This document shows, in pieces, positions 1-9,800 of a stretch of DNA of 34,427 nt. The position numbers and the translations under genes are program-made. How positions within the stretch are numbered: the first letter of the stretch is position 1; the number at the start of each line of letters is the position of its first letter. The notes under the pieces were generated by a model that was given only the letters and a program-made list of their open reading frames with translations, was not told where the DNA came from and ran no database searches. Source of the DNA: Verrucomicrobiales bacterium (GTDB lineage Bacteria > Verrucomicrobiota > Verrucomicrobiia > Verrucomicrobiales > DEV007); NCBI GenBank assembly GCA_029213265.1, contig JARGNG010000045.1, forward strand, positions 1 through 34,427, read 5' to 3'.

Positions 1-96
1 GGGCGCAGACTCCGGCCACGTTCTTGCGAACGCGGCTACTTGAAAACGGAGAAGAGAGCGGTTGACGAAAGGACGCACGCTGGAGACGATCCCGGT
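1..96 (+). other. Leader region upstream of the sulfatase
   Basis: No gene is visible. There is a short inverted repeat, CGTTC-TTGC-GAACG at 19-32, and a ribosome binding site GGAGA at 82-86, ten bases before the preferred sulfatase ATG. No convincing -35/-10 pair is seen. The promoter may lie to the left of the window. Confidence 0.4.
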
Positions 97-1716
97 ATGC
101 AAGCCCATTTTTTCCGCCTTGTCTTTCTGCTCCTGTTAGGGGTTTTCCCTGCCTTCTCCGGGGATCGTCCGAATATCCTCTTCGCCTTTGCCGATGACTG
201 GGGGCGCTATGCGAGTGCCTATCGGGAAGTCGAGGGCGGAGGCACGGCCAATGATCTTCTCAAGACTCCGCATTTCGACCGGATTGCCAAAGAGGGCGTG
301 CTTTTCAAAAATGCGCATGTCACTTCGCCGAGTTGCACACCCTGCCGGAGTTCGCTTCTATCCGGACAGTATTTTTTCCGGACCGGGCAGGCCGCGATTC
401 TGCAGGGCGCTTTCTGGGACATGAAGATTCCGAGTTTCCCCTTGTTGCTTCGTGATAAGGGATACCACATCGGAAAAGTCTACAAGGTCTGGAGTCCCGG
501 CGATCCCCGTGACGCTCCCTTCGGAGAACAGAAATACGGTTATGAGACAAAGGGGCCGAATTTTAACGGATTCTCCCAAACCGTCACGCAGATGGTGAAG
601 GGCGGGAAAAGCGTCGAAGAGGCAAAAGGCGAGATGCTTGCGAAAGTGGGACGGGAATTTGAGTCGTTTCTCGAAGCGCAACCCGAAGACGCACCCTTCT
701 TCTTCTGGTTCGGGCCGACCAACGTGCATCGCAAATGGATCCAGGGATCAGGCAAAGACCTCTGGGGACTGAATCCGGATGATCTGAAAGGCAAAATGCC
801 CTCGTTTCTTCCGGATGTTCCCATCATTCGGGAAGACTTTGCCGACTACCTCGGAGAGGCGATGGCGTTTGACGCCGGCCTCGGGGTGCTCCTGAAGGAA
901 CTCGAAAAGCGCGGTGAACTCGACAACACGCTGGTTGTCGTGAGCGGGGATCACGGGGCTCCGGGCTTTCCCCGGGGAAAGTGCAATCTCTACGACTTTG
1001 GAACGAACGTGGCCCTGGCGGCCCGATGGGGGAATGGAAAGATCCCGGCCGGACGGGTCGTTGATGATTTCGTGAACCTGATGGATCTGGCCCCGACCTT
1101 TCTCGAAGCGGGGGGAGCGGAAATCCCGTCTGTTATGACCGGACGCAGCGTGCTCGATGTCTTTCAGTCCGGCGAGGCGGGGCTCGTCGACAAAGAGCGG
1201 ACGTGGCTCGTCACCGGTCGTGAGCGTCATGTCGCGAGCGCCCGGACGGACAATCTTCCCTATCCGCAGCGGGCGATTCGGACGGAAGACCATCTCTACA
1301 TCGTGAATTTCAAGCCCGACCGCTGGCCCATGGGGATTCCCGGCCCGGTTGCGGAGGGGAATGTGCCGTCCACCGATGTGTTGACGAATGAAACGTTTGT
1401 CTGCTTCGGGGACCTCGATGCGAGTCCCACCAAGGCCTGGATGATCGAAAACCGGGACGACCCGAAGTTTGCGAAAGCCTATGAGCTCGGATTCGGGAAG
1501 CGCCCCGGGAAGGAACTCTACGTAATTGCTGAGGACCCCGATCAGGTGAACAATCGCGCCGGCGACCCGGCCTTGGCCGACGTGGAGAAAGCGTTGCACG
1601 AGCGCCTCATGGCCGAGCTGCGATCGGCCAAAGACCCGCGGGTCACGCAGGATCCGGTTCCCTATGAGGGCCTTCCCTTTACCAGTGCGGCCGGGCGGAA
1701 GCCGAAAAAGAAGTGA
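97..1716 (+). CDS. Secreted type I (formylglycine) sulfatase
   Basis: Predicted to hydrolyse sulfate esters or N-sulfates, probably on polysaccharides, outside the cytoplasm. The 539-residue product opens with a signal peptide (MQAHFFRLVFLLLLG, likely cleaved near FSG-DRPN). Metal ligands are visible at D33-D34 (FADDWG) and D285-H286 (SGDHG). The formylglycine site is C80 in CTPCR, which fits CxPxR but has Cys where Ser is usual. H211 (NVHRKW) and K295 (RGKCNLYD) are further active-site-type residues. Length is normal for the family, and the sequence resembles the heparan N-sulfatase-like subgroup common in PVC bacteria; the substrate cannot be read from sequence. ATG 97 is preferred over TTG 40 because it has a GGAGA box at 82-86 and places the signal peptide at the N-terminus; the TTG start would add 19 charged residues in front of it. 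The family is sure, the substrate is not. Confidence 0.95.
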   Translation: MQAHFFRLVFLLLLGVFPAFSGDRPNILFAFADDWGRYASAYREVEGGGTANDLLKTPHFDRIAKEGVLFKNAHVTSPSCTPCRSSLLSGQYFFRTGQAAILQGAFWDMKIPSFPLLLRDKGYHIGKVYKVWSPGDPRDAPFGEQKYGYETKGPNFNGFSQTVTQMVKGGKSVEEAKGEMLAKVGREFESFLEAQPEDAPFFFWFGPTNVHRKWIQGSGKDLWGLNPDDLKGKMPSFLPDVPIIREDFADYLGEAMAFDAGLGVLLKELEKRGELDNTLVVVSGDHGAPGFPRGKCNLYDFGTNVALAARWGNGKIPAGRVVDDFVNLMDLAPTFLEAGGAEIPSVMTGRSVLDVFQSGEAGLVDKERTWLVTGRERHVASARTDNLPYPQRAIRTEDHLYIVNFKPDRWPMGIPGPVAEGNVPSTDVLTNETFVCFGDLDASPTKAWMIENRDDPKFAKAYELGFGKRPGKELYVIAEDPDQVNNRAGDPALADVEKALHERLMAELRSAKDPRVTQDPVPYEGLPFTSAAGRKPKKK

Positions 1717-1788
1717 GGTGACCATTCGGAGTGGGCCCCGGTTTTTGCCACCCTGTCGGTTGGCTGAAAGTGGCTTTGGTCCGCATAT

Positions 1789-1818
1789 AGGAGGCGCAGG
1801 CATTGCGTTTGCCCTCCT
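1789..1818 (+). terminator. Imperfect hairpin between sulfatase and halogenase genes
   Basis: AGGAGG (1789-1794) can pair with CCTCCT (1813-1818), and CGCA (1795-1798) with TGCG (1804-1807), leaving a five-base bulge on the right arm. A short T run follows. It could be a weak terminator for the sulfatase transcript or a leader structure for the halogenase gene, whose ATG is 25 bases downstream. AGGAGG is an ideal Shine-Dalgarno string, but no usable in-frame start lies at the right distance from it. Confidence 0.3.
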
Positions 1819-1842
1819 TTCCTGATACAAACCCGCTCAGCT

Positions 1843-3420
1843 ATGGCAAAAGTAACCCGGTCCAAAAAGACAGAGCGCAGAGCGGTGAGTGGCTCGGAGC
1901 AGAAGGAGTTTGAGAAATCCATCCTCGTAGTGGGAGGCGGCAGCGCCGGCTTTCTCGCTGCGATCACCTTGAAGGCCCGGATGCCGGTGCTCGATGTGAC
2001 GGTAATTCATTCCTCCGACATTCCCATTATCGGGGTGGGGGAAGGGACGACACTGACGATGCCGGTGTTTCTTCACGGTTATCTCGGGATCGATCCGCAT
2101 CGCTTTCACCGTGAGGTGAAGCCAACCTACAAATTGGGAATTCGTTTCGAATGGGGGCCGCGGGATCAGTTCTATTATACGTTCTCGGCACAACTGGACA
2201 AATTCCTCAAGGGAATGCCCCGTCCCAACGGCTTCTATGCGTTTGAGGATTTTGAGTATGCAGATCTCTCGGGCGCTCTGGCGGCGCAGGGGAAGGGGTT
2301 TCTGAAACAGAAGGAAGGCGGAGGTCCGGTCGTGAATACCGATCTGGCCTACCATCTTGAGAATGTTCCGTTCGTGCGCTTTCTCGAGAAATACGCTGCC
2401 GAAATTGGGGTGAACATTATCGACGATAAGATCCTCGAGGTGCAGCAGGACGAGGACGGGGTATCCGGCCTTCAACTGGAATCCGGCAATTTGATGAGCG
2501 GTGATCTCTACATTGATTGCTCCGGATTTGCCTCACTTTTGCTGGGAGATGCTCTGGGTGAGCCGATGGAATCCTATGATTCGAGCCTCTTTTGCAACAA
2601 AGCGGTCATCGGCGGTTGGGAGCGGAAAGAGGAACCTCTTTTGCCCTACACAACGGCAGAGACGATGGACGCAGGCTGGGCCTGGCGTATCGAGCACGAC
2701 GATATCATCAATCGTGGTTACGTATTTGGCAGTGACTTCATCAGTGAGAATGATGCCGAAGAGGAGTTTCGGAAAAAAAATCCCAAGGTAAAAGATACGC
2801 GAGTGATTGGTTTCGACTCCGGCGCACGAAAGCGAACCTGGGTAAAGAATGTGGTCGCGCTCGGAAATTCTGCCGGCTTCGTTGAACCGCTCGAAGCAAC
2901 CGCCCTGGCCGTGATTTGCGAACATGCCGCGAAGTTGATTCACTGCCTCGCCGATTCCTATCTCGAGATCGATGCGGTTTCACGGGATTTCTACAACCGT
3001 CACTGCAACAGGACCTGGCAGGACATTCGAAGGTTCCTCGCGCTGCACTACAAATACAATACAAGGATCGACACCGAATTCTGGAGGGCTTGTCAGAATG
3101 ATACGGATATAGTCGGGGCAGAGGAAATCATTGATTACTACCGGGCTTCCGGGCCTTCCTTGCTTTGGGGGAGGACGGCAATGGGTCCGGAAGACCCTTT
3201 CACCTGGGAAGGGTATCTCGTCATGATGGTCGGACAGAAGGTCCCTTTCGAGCGGAGTTTCAATCCGAAACCGGAAGAGTGGGATGCCTGGCGAGACTAT
3301 CAGAAGCAGCTGAAAAGCCTCGCCAAAGACGCTCTCACGATGCGGGAAGGCCTCGACATGATTCGTTCGGACAATTGGAGGTGGCATCCCGATTTTTACA
3401 AAAATGCAGCTCGCTGGTAG
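1843..3420 (+). CDS. Flavin-dependent tryptophan-halogenase-like oxidoreductase
   Basis: Member of the tryptophan halogenase family (Pfam PF04820), which uses FADH2, O2 and halide to make HOCl inside the enzyme and chlorinate an aromatic substrate. The 525-residue cytoplasmic-type protein has the FAD-binding GGGSAG at residues 31-36, GVGEGT at 64-69, and K97 (TYKLGIRF), aligned by eye with the catalytic lysine K79 of PrnA. EPLEAT at 348-353 carries the counterpart of PrnA E346. The signature WxWxIP appears as WAWRIE (279-284), with the proline replaced by glutamate, so the substrate may not be free tryptophan. Length matches the family (about 500-550). ATG 1843 is the first usable start in frame and puts the nucleotide-binding strand near residue 27; no strong Shine-Dalgarno is seen. 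No flavin reductase or biosynthetic partner lies in the window. Fold is confident, halogenating activity is not. Confidence 0.88.
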   Translation: MAKVTRSKKTERRAVSGSEQKEFEKSILVVGGGSAGFLAAITLKARMPVLDVTVIHSSDIPIIGVGEGTTLTMPVFLHGYLGIDPHRFHREVKPTYKLGIRFEWGPRDQFYYTFSAQLDKFLKGMPRPNGFYAFEDFEYADLSGALAAQGKGFLKQKEGGGPVVNTDLAYHLENVPFVRFLEKYAAEIGVNIIDDKILEVQQDEDGVSGLQLESGNLMSGDLYIDCSGFASLLLGDALGEPMESYDSSLFCNKAVIGGWERKEEPLLPYTTAETMDAGWAWRIEHDDIINRGYVFGSDFISENDAEEEFRKKNPKVKDTRVIGFDSGARKRTWVKNVVALGNSAGFVEPLEATALAVICEHAAKLIHCLADSYLEIDAVSRDFYNRHCNRTWQDIRRFLALHYKYNTRIDTEFWRACQNDTDIVGAEEIIDYYRASGPSLLWGRTAMGPEDPFTWEGYLVMMVGQKVPFERSFNPKPEEWDAWRDYQKQLKSLAKDALTMREGLDMIRSDNWRWHPDFYKNAARW

Positions 3421-3702
3421 GCGGGCGATTCCGGGCAAATGACCCTGCGGGAGGTCTATAGGAAGCGCGGTTTGGGGAATTCCCCCATTGACACGATTTT
3501 CCGAGGAAACGTCACGCTTCCAGGGCGCGAAACAAAGGAAGGAAACTCCGCAAGGTCTTGATATTGAGAAATTTTTCACAAAAGTTGCATTCATTCTTGA
3601 TAAGGTTGGCGTTTCTGATACAAAAACTCTTCTTCAGAAATTTCTTGCATTATTTCTGTATTTTTTACAAAAAACCATAAAAACATCCCCTGTTTTCCTC
3701 CT
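3421..3702 (+). promoter_or_regulatory. Intergenic leader of the giant gene
   Basis: No supported gene. A perfect palindrome GGGGAATTCCCC lies at 3474-3485, followed at once by TTGACA (3488-3493), but no good -10 box follows at 16-18 bases. From about 3545 the DNA turns sharply AT-rich. It holds two related boxes exactly 60 bases apart, TTGCATTCATTCT (3585-3597) and TTGCATTATTTCT (3645-3657), each near an AGAAATTT string and a T-run followed by ACAAAA. The stretch just before ATG 3703 is pyrimidine-rich (ttttcctcct) with no Shine-Dalgarno. A promoter for the giant gene is likely here, but its exact place is not settled. Confidence 0.45.
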
Positions 3703-3867
3703 ATGAATCGTACGACCTCTTCCCGTCGTAAGCGCTGGTTCTTTGCCCGTTCGTTGGCACGCGCTTATCGTGAAATGCTTGAAAAGCGCAAAAAGAAGCG
3801 GGCAGCCGCTCCCAAAAGACAGCTTTTTGCCGAGGCATTGGAACCCAGGGTTCTCTTTTCAGGTACG
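3703..3867 (+). other. LEPR-XLL N-terminal region of the giant protein
   Basis: Residues 1-55. A strongly basic stretch (RRKR, EKRKKKR) runs up to LEPRVLFSG at 46-54. NCBI's LEPR-XLL family marks the N-termini of very long repetitive proteins, especially in Planctomycetota and Verrucomicrobiota, and is thought to act as a targeting or sorting element. No hydrophobic signal-peptide core precedes it. An acidic linker rich in Glu, Ala and Asp follows (residues 56-135). Confidence 0.85.
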
Positions 3868-6800
3868 CCGGTTCCGGTTGATCCTGAGCAGGTAGAGGAA
3901 GCCAATGGACAGGAGCAAACGGCTCAGACAGCGGAAATGCTCGAAGCAGCTGCTGATTCGGATGCTTTTGAAACTGGAATTGACGGAATTCAGAATGTCA
4001 CCTTCGAGGTTGGGGAGAACCTTGATTTTGACGAGGAGGATATCGAGAGACTGGCAACGGAAGCCGCAGCCCGCTGGGAAGAGTCGGGACTGACGGACGA
4101 GCAGCTCGAAGCGTTGGAGAAAATCAACTACGTCGTGACCGATCTTGAGGGATTGTCGGTGGCGAAGGCGGAAGGCAACACGATCTACCTGGATGATGAT
4201 GCGGCCGGTCTGGAGTGGTTTATTGATGAAACAGAGGCATTTGATGAGGAATTTGCCGGATACGATGGTTATCTGGAAGCGATCACGGATGAGGCGATGG
4301 AGGGCATCGATCTGCTCACTGCGATCATGCATGAGCAAGGGCATATTCTGGGCCTGGAGGATGTCTATCTCGCATCCGAGATGGATGGACTCATGTATGG
4401 GGGCTTTGACGAAGGTCTTCGCCGCCTTCCTGAGGCAGGCGAAGCAGCCGACGCAACTCCGGGTTCGCTGGTAGGTCACGCCAATGCGTCCGTAACCGTG
4501 AATAATTTCCTGGACGACGGGGATGTGACCGCTGGCAATATGTCGCTTCGTGAGGCGATCAATCAGGCCGTTACCGGAGACACGATTACTCTGCTCAATG
4601 GAACCTACGAACTCAGTATCGCGGGAAGTGAAAATGCGAACGCTTCAGGCGATCTCGATATTGTAGGGAAAGACATCACCATCACAGGTACCGGCAAGTG
4701 GGACGGAGTGAATGGTACCCTGATTGATGCGAAGCAGATCGACCGGGTATTCCATATTCTCAGTGGAGCCAACGTCACCATTCAGAATCTTACAATCACC
4801 GGTGGATTTGTGGCAGAAGGAAACGGCGGGGGAATCCTCCATGACGGCGGAACTCTGACTCTCACCAACGTCGCGATCGACGGCAATGCCGTGGAGGACA
4901 CCACCGACAACAGCACCAACGCACTGGGAGGCGGCCTCTACAATAATAACCGCACGGTCATCGCTACCAATACGGATTTCGTGAACAACAGCGCAACCCG
5001 CAACGGCGGAGCCGAAACCTCCGGCGGTGGTGGGATTTTCAGCAATGGCGGCAGTGCGAATCTGACGATTACGGGCGGAACGATTTCCAACAACACAGCC
5101 CGCGACGGGGGAGGGGTCTACATCTGGAGTCAGGGCGCAACGGCAACCTTTGATGGCGTGACGATCGATGGCAACCGTGCCAACAGCGTGGGCGGTGGAT
5201 TTCGTTTTCACGACGGAGTAACGGCCACGTTCACCAATACGGTAAACCTCACGAACAACTCAGCGAACAGCAGCGGTGGAGGCGGATATATTTCCGCGGC
5301 ATCCACCGTAAACATGAATGACGGCAGTCTCGTTACGGTGACTGGAAACCGGGTTTCCAATGCCGCCCTTTCCAACAGCCAGGGAACGGGAGGCGGCTTC
5401 TACGTTCACGAGGGAAGTAAGCTGAATTTGGATAATGCCCTCATTGACGGCAATATTGCCGATGAAGGCGCGGGTATTTATATCATTCGCCGGGATTCAG
5501 AGGTGATCGGAACCAATGTCACGATTTCCAATAACGTCGCCGAAGTGCGGGGCGGAGGATTCCGGATCGCTCAGCAGGGGGCGATCCTGACGCTGACGGA
5601 TTCGTCGATTACCGGTAACTCCGCTCAAACCGAGAACGGCGGCGGATTTTACAATGCAGGAACGGTTACGCTTACCAATGTGGCGGTCGATAATAACTTT
5701 AACGGGGTTGATTCCAACGACAGGGGCGGCGGTTTCTACAATACTCTGGGAGAAGTCACGATTACAGGAAACAGCTCGATTACCGGGAATACGACGACCG
5801 GCTATGGGGCGGGCTTCTGGAACCGGGATGGTGAGGTGACGATCACGGGAGCGGCAGGTTCGGCAATCAATATCGCCAACAACGAGGCCGGTTTCGGAGT
5901 GGATTCGGCCGGACACGGTGCCGGGTTCTGGGCCACTGATAACTCAGTCACGAACCTTACCTTTGTGGACTTTACCGGAAATGTCGGCTCGGAGGATGCG
6001 GGCGGAAATCTCAATGGTGTCGGCACAGGGTTTTATGCACAATCTGCCAGTATCGTGAATCTCACGGACGTGAACATCAACAGTCATTCCGCGAACGAAG
6101 GCGGTGCCTTTTATGTCACAGAGCCTCAGACGGTTGTGAATGGAACGCGGGTCAGCCTGGATGACAATGATGCGCGAACCCGTGGCGGGGCATTCCGGGT
6201 GGCGCATGCCTTGGCGGCGGTGAATCTCACGGATTCCTCCATTGAGCGAAATACGGCAAGCAACGAGCACGGTGGAGGATTCTATAACAACGGAACGGTC
6301 ACCTTGACGAATACCGCAGTCGACAGCAATCAGTCGCTCGATTTGAATGCGAGCGCAGCTGATCTTGGCGGTTCCATTGGTTCCGTGAATTATCGCCGCG
6401 ATAGCTATGGCGGAGGCTTCTACAACGGTGGAGGAACCGTGAATTTGTTGGGAACAACTGCGATTACCAACAATGATGCCTATGGGCACGGGGGCGGATT
6501 CTTTTCTTCCGGCGGCGAAATAAATGCTGTTGGCACTCTCATTCAAAACAATGAGATCATCCGTGATCCGATTGGGTTGACGTCGAATGATAGTGATACC
6601 CATCGTCATGGTGGAGGTTTCTATAGTGGTGGCGATGGCCGGATAAATCTGACCGACGTGATCATTGATGGAAACAGCACAGGTACCGATACAGGTGGAA
6701 ATCTGAGAAACGTCGGAGGTGGCTTTTACAATACGGATGGCTCCACGGTGACGATTGATGGTGCCAGCGAGATTACTGGAAACAGCGCTCGTGAAGGGGG

Positions 6801-9800
6801 CGGGTTTTACAATAATTCCACCGGCAGCACGGTAAATGTCGTCGGAACGGCGGGAGAGCGAATTGAAATCGAGAATAATACCGCCTGGATCAATAGTGGA
6901 GGGTTTCGCTCGACTGGTAACACGATCGTTAACCTAACCTACGTAGACGTGGTGAGTAATGCGGTGCAGGATCAGCGTGGTGGCGGGTTCTATGCCGATG
7001 GTGCCGAAGTGGTGGGTAGTTTTACTCGAATTAATAACAACCACTCGGGAACGGTAACCGATAACGGAAATGAGCAGGGCGGCGGTTTCTGGGTGAGTTC
7101 TTCCGGTAGGGTTTCACTGACGGACAGTGAGGTGAACGGTAACCGGTCTGAGAGTAATGGTGGTGGATTCTATAGTGAAAACGGAGATGTCTCTCTAACT
7201 CGCACAACTGTCAGTAATAACTTTTCTGAAAACTCCGGTGGTGGATTCATGATGACGGGTTCGTCTCTTCTGACGAATGTTGATACCAGTATAAAAGACA
7301 ATATCGCTCGTGATCACGGTGGTGGTATCTATATTACCGATGATTCCAGGGCGACTCTGACCAGAAGTGAGATTGACGGAAACCTGGCCGGATACGAGTC
7401 GGATGGTGTTACGAGGCGTGAGGACGCGACAGCGAGATTGAACGGGCATAACACTGGTGCCGACCTCCGTGGTGGTGGCTTTCGTGCACTGGGGAGGGCT
7501 CAGATTACTCTTGTCGATTCCGCAGTGACAGACAATGAGGCGTCGCGATATGGAGGCGGTTTTGACTCGGACAATGAAGCAAATATTTCGTTTTCCGGCA
7601 CGACGCTTTCCGGGAATGTCTCGGATTACCACGGTGGCGGATTTCGTCTCGCCAGCAATGCTCATTTTGATGCCGTGAATTCGACGATCAGCGGGAACTA
7701 TGCGGGATTCATTCGGGCCGGAGCCACGATTTCCGGTAATGTAGAGGCTAGTCGTGACGGCTCTGTTGGTGGAGGCTTCTGGGTTCAGAGCGGTGGGAAT
7801 ATTGCCAATCTCAATCACGTGACAGTTGCGAACAATACGGCCACGGCAGGCGGGGCAGGCGGTGGCGGTGGTATTTACCGAAGTGGCGGGTCGGTTACGG
7901 TTGAGAACAGTATTGTTTTCGGAAACATTGCAGACGGTGAGCAGGCTGCTGCAGGTCAGGACGTCAGCGATCTGAGGGGTAATATCACGCTTGTCGGCGG
8001 CAATGTGGTGGGATCTCACAACAGTGGCACACTCACGATCTCAGATGGTGCCTACCGCATTACGGATGACCCGAATCTGGGAGCCCTGGCGGATAACGGT
8101 GGGCCTTCTACGCCGGGTGGCGTGGTTCAGACTCACGCGATTCTCAGTACCAGTTCTGCGGCGGGCGCTGCGGTTGATTCTCGAGTCGCGACCGATCAAC
8201 TCGGCAATGGCCGTGAAGCGATTCTTACGGCCCCCGGTGCAGCGAATCTCAATAGCACAGGAGCGGATTTGCTGACGGACCCGAATTTCACGCTTCTGGA
8301 TGGTGACCGAACCCCTGTGGTAACCGGAACTTCGATTACTTTCCCGGCAGGAGGAGCGGACAATGAAGACTTGTTCGATTATGAGGTGCTGCCTTCCGGC
8401 CAATATGCAGGAAGTACGAATTATCCAGTCACGGTGACGATCGATCTCGACTTCACCAAGATCACAGGGGATCAGGATTTTGTTTTCACTCTTACGGACG
8501 GGGTCAGGACCCTGACGTGGAATCTGCAGGATAATGACGGTGGAAAAGTTCTCTTCGGAGGCTCCACTCTCTTTTCGGCAGGAGAGCCAGCGCTTGGCGT
8601 TGCTTCCAGTATCACTTTTGAGTTCACTCTGGACGAAAATGGATCGACTCTTGTAGCGACCCGTGGAACCGGGGAAACGGGCAGCCATACGATTTCCACC
8701 GTTCTCAGCCCGTTCCGCGGATTGGTATTTGGTGCACGGTTGGGGAATGCGGGTGAGCGCACTCAGATTGACAACATTGCCGTCACCTATTCTCCGCTTG
8801 TCGCTCAGCTGAACAGTGTTGATCTCGGTGCGTTTGAAGCGGATCCGGTCACGGAAACGCTCACGGTGGACTCGATCACCGTGCCGCAGAATGGAGTGGT
8901 GAATGCGACTTCCGGCGTAGCTACTATTGAATTGGAAGCCGCGGCGACAACTACCGGTGCAGGACCGTTAACGTATTCCTGGGCGGCGACTCCGTCGGGG
9001 AGCGGTTCTCCGATCACGTTTACCGGACAGGGGACATCGAGCGCCAGCTTCGACTACACTCCCTCGGTGGATGATCCCATCCAGTTTGTGGATGTCGTTC
9101 TGACCGTGACTGATACGACGACAGGGCAGCAGGTCGTAACTGATGTGGAGCAGATTCGCGTGGTTCACCCTACTGCGATGCCAACGACATTCACCGCCGG
9201 ACAAATCACCGTAAATACGCTTGATGACGAAAACGACGGTGTTCGACTGGATTACAATTCTGAGACAGCAAACTTCAACGTAGGTCAGGTTCTTACCGGT
9301 GGAACGACCGGAACCCAGGCAACCATTGTCAGTGTGACTGATAACGGGACTGATGGAACGCTGGTTCTTCAACTGATCCCGAATACAGGGACGGGGAACT
9401 TTGCCTCCGGCGAGGCGATCACGGATAATGGAGGAACGCCTGGAGCGGCTCTGGCCAGCTCCACGTTGTATGACGTTTCTCTCCGCGAAGCTCTTAATAT
9501 GGCGAATGCCAGTGGAGCCGGTAACTTTGAAATTACTTTCGATGCCGGGGTTACGGATACCAATTCGATTTCCCCTTCCCTCACCTATCGGGAGCTGAAC
9601 TACGATACTCAGCCCGGAGGCACGGATTTTGTCATCGGCGAAACGATTACAGGGGCCTCAGATGGGACTCAGGCTATCATCATTGATATCATTGGGGACA
9701 GTGGTGGCACCGACAGCACGGGTCGTCTGGTTCTGGATATTATTCCGGCAACCGGAGACGGCGCTTTCAACGACAATGAATTCCTCAACGGCTCGATCTC

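Noticed and set aside
40..96. TTG at 40 as the sulfatase start
   Set aside because: It would put 19 charged residues before the signal peptide. ATG 97 has a GGAGA box ten bases upstream and a proper signal peptide at its N-terminus.
748..1830. Antisense frame of 360 codons over the sulfatase
   Set aside because: Entirely opposite a clear sulfatase with catalytic motifs. No start context and no recognisable domain.
3488..3516. TTGACA as a sigma-70 promoter -35 box
   Set aside because: No acceptable -10 hexamer lies 16-18 bases downstream, so it is only mentioned as part of the leader.
3488..3706. A 72-codon TTG-started frame whose TGA overlaps the ATG of the giant gene (ATGA)
   Set aside because: The overlap looks like translational coupling, but the start is TTG without a ribosome binding site. 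The hydrophobic C-terminal part is what AT-rich T-run DNA gives in this frame, and no known family is recognised.
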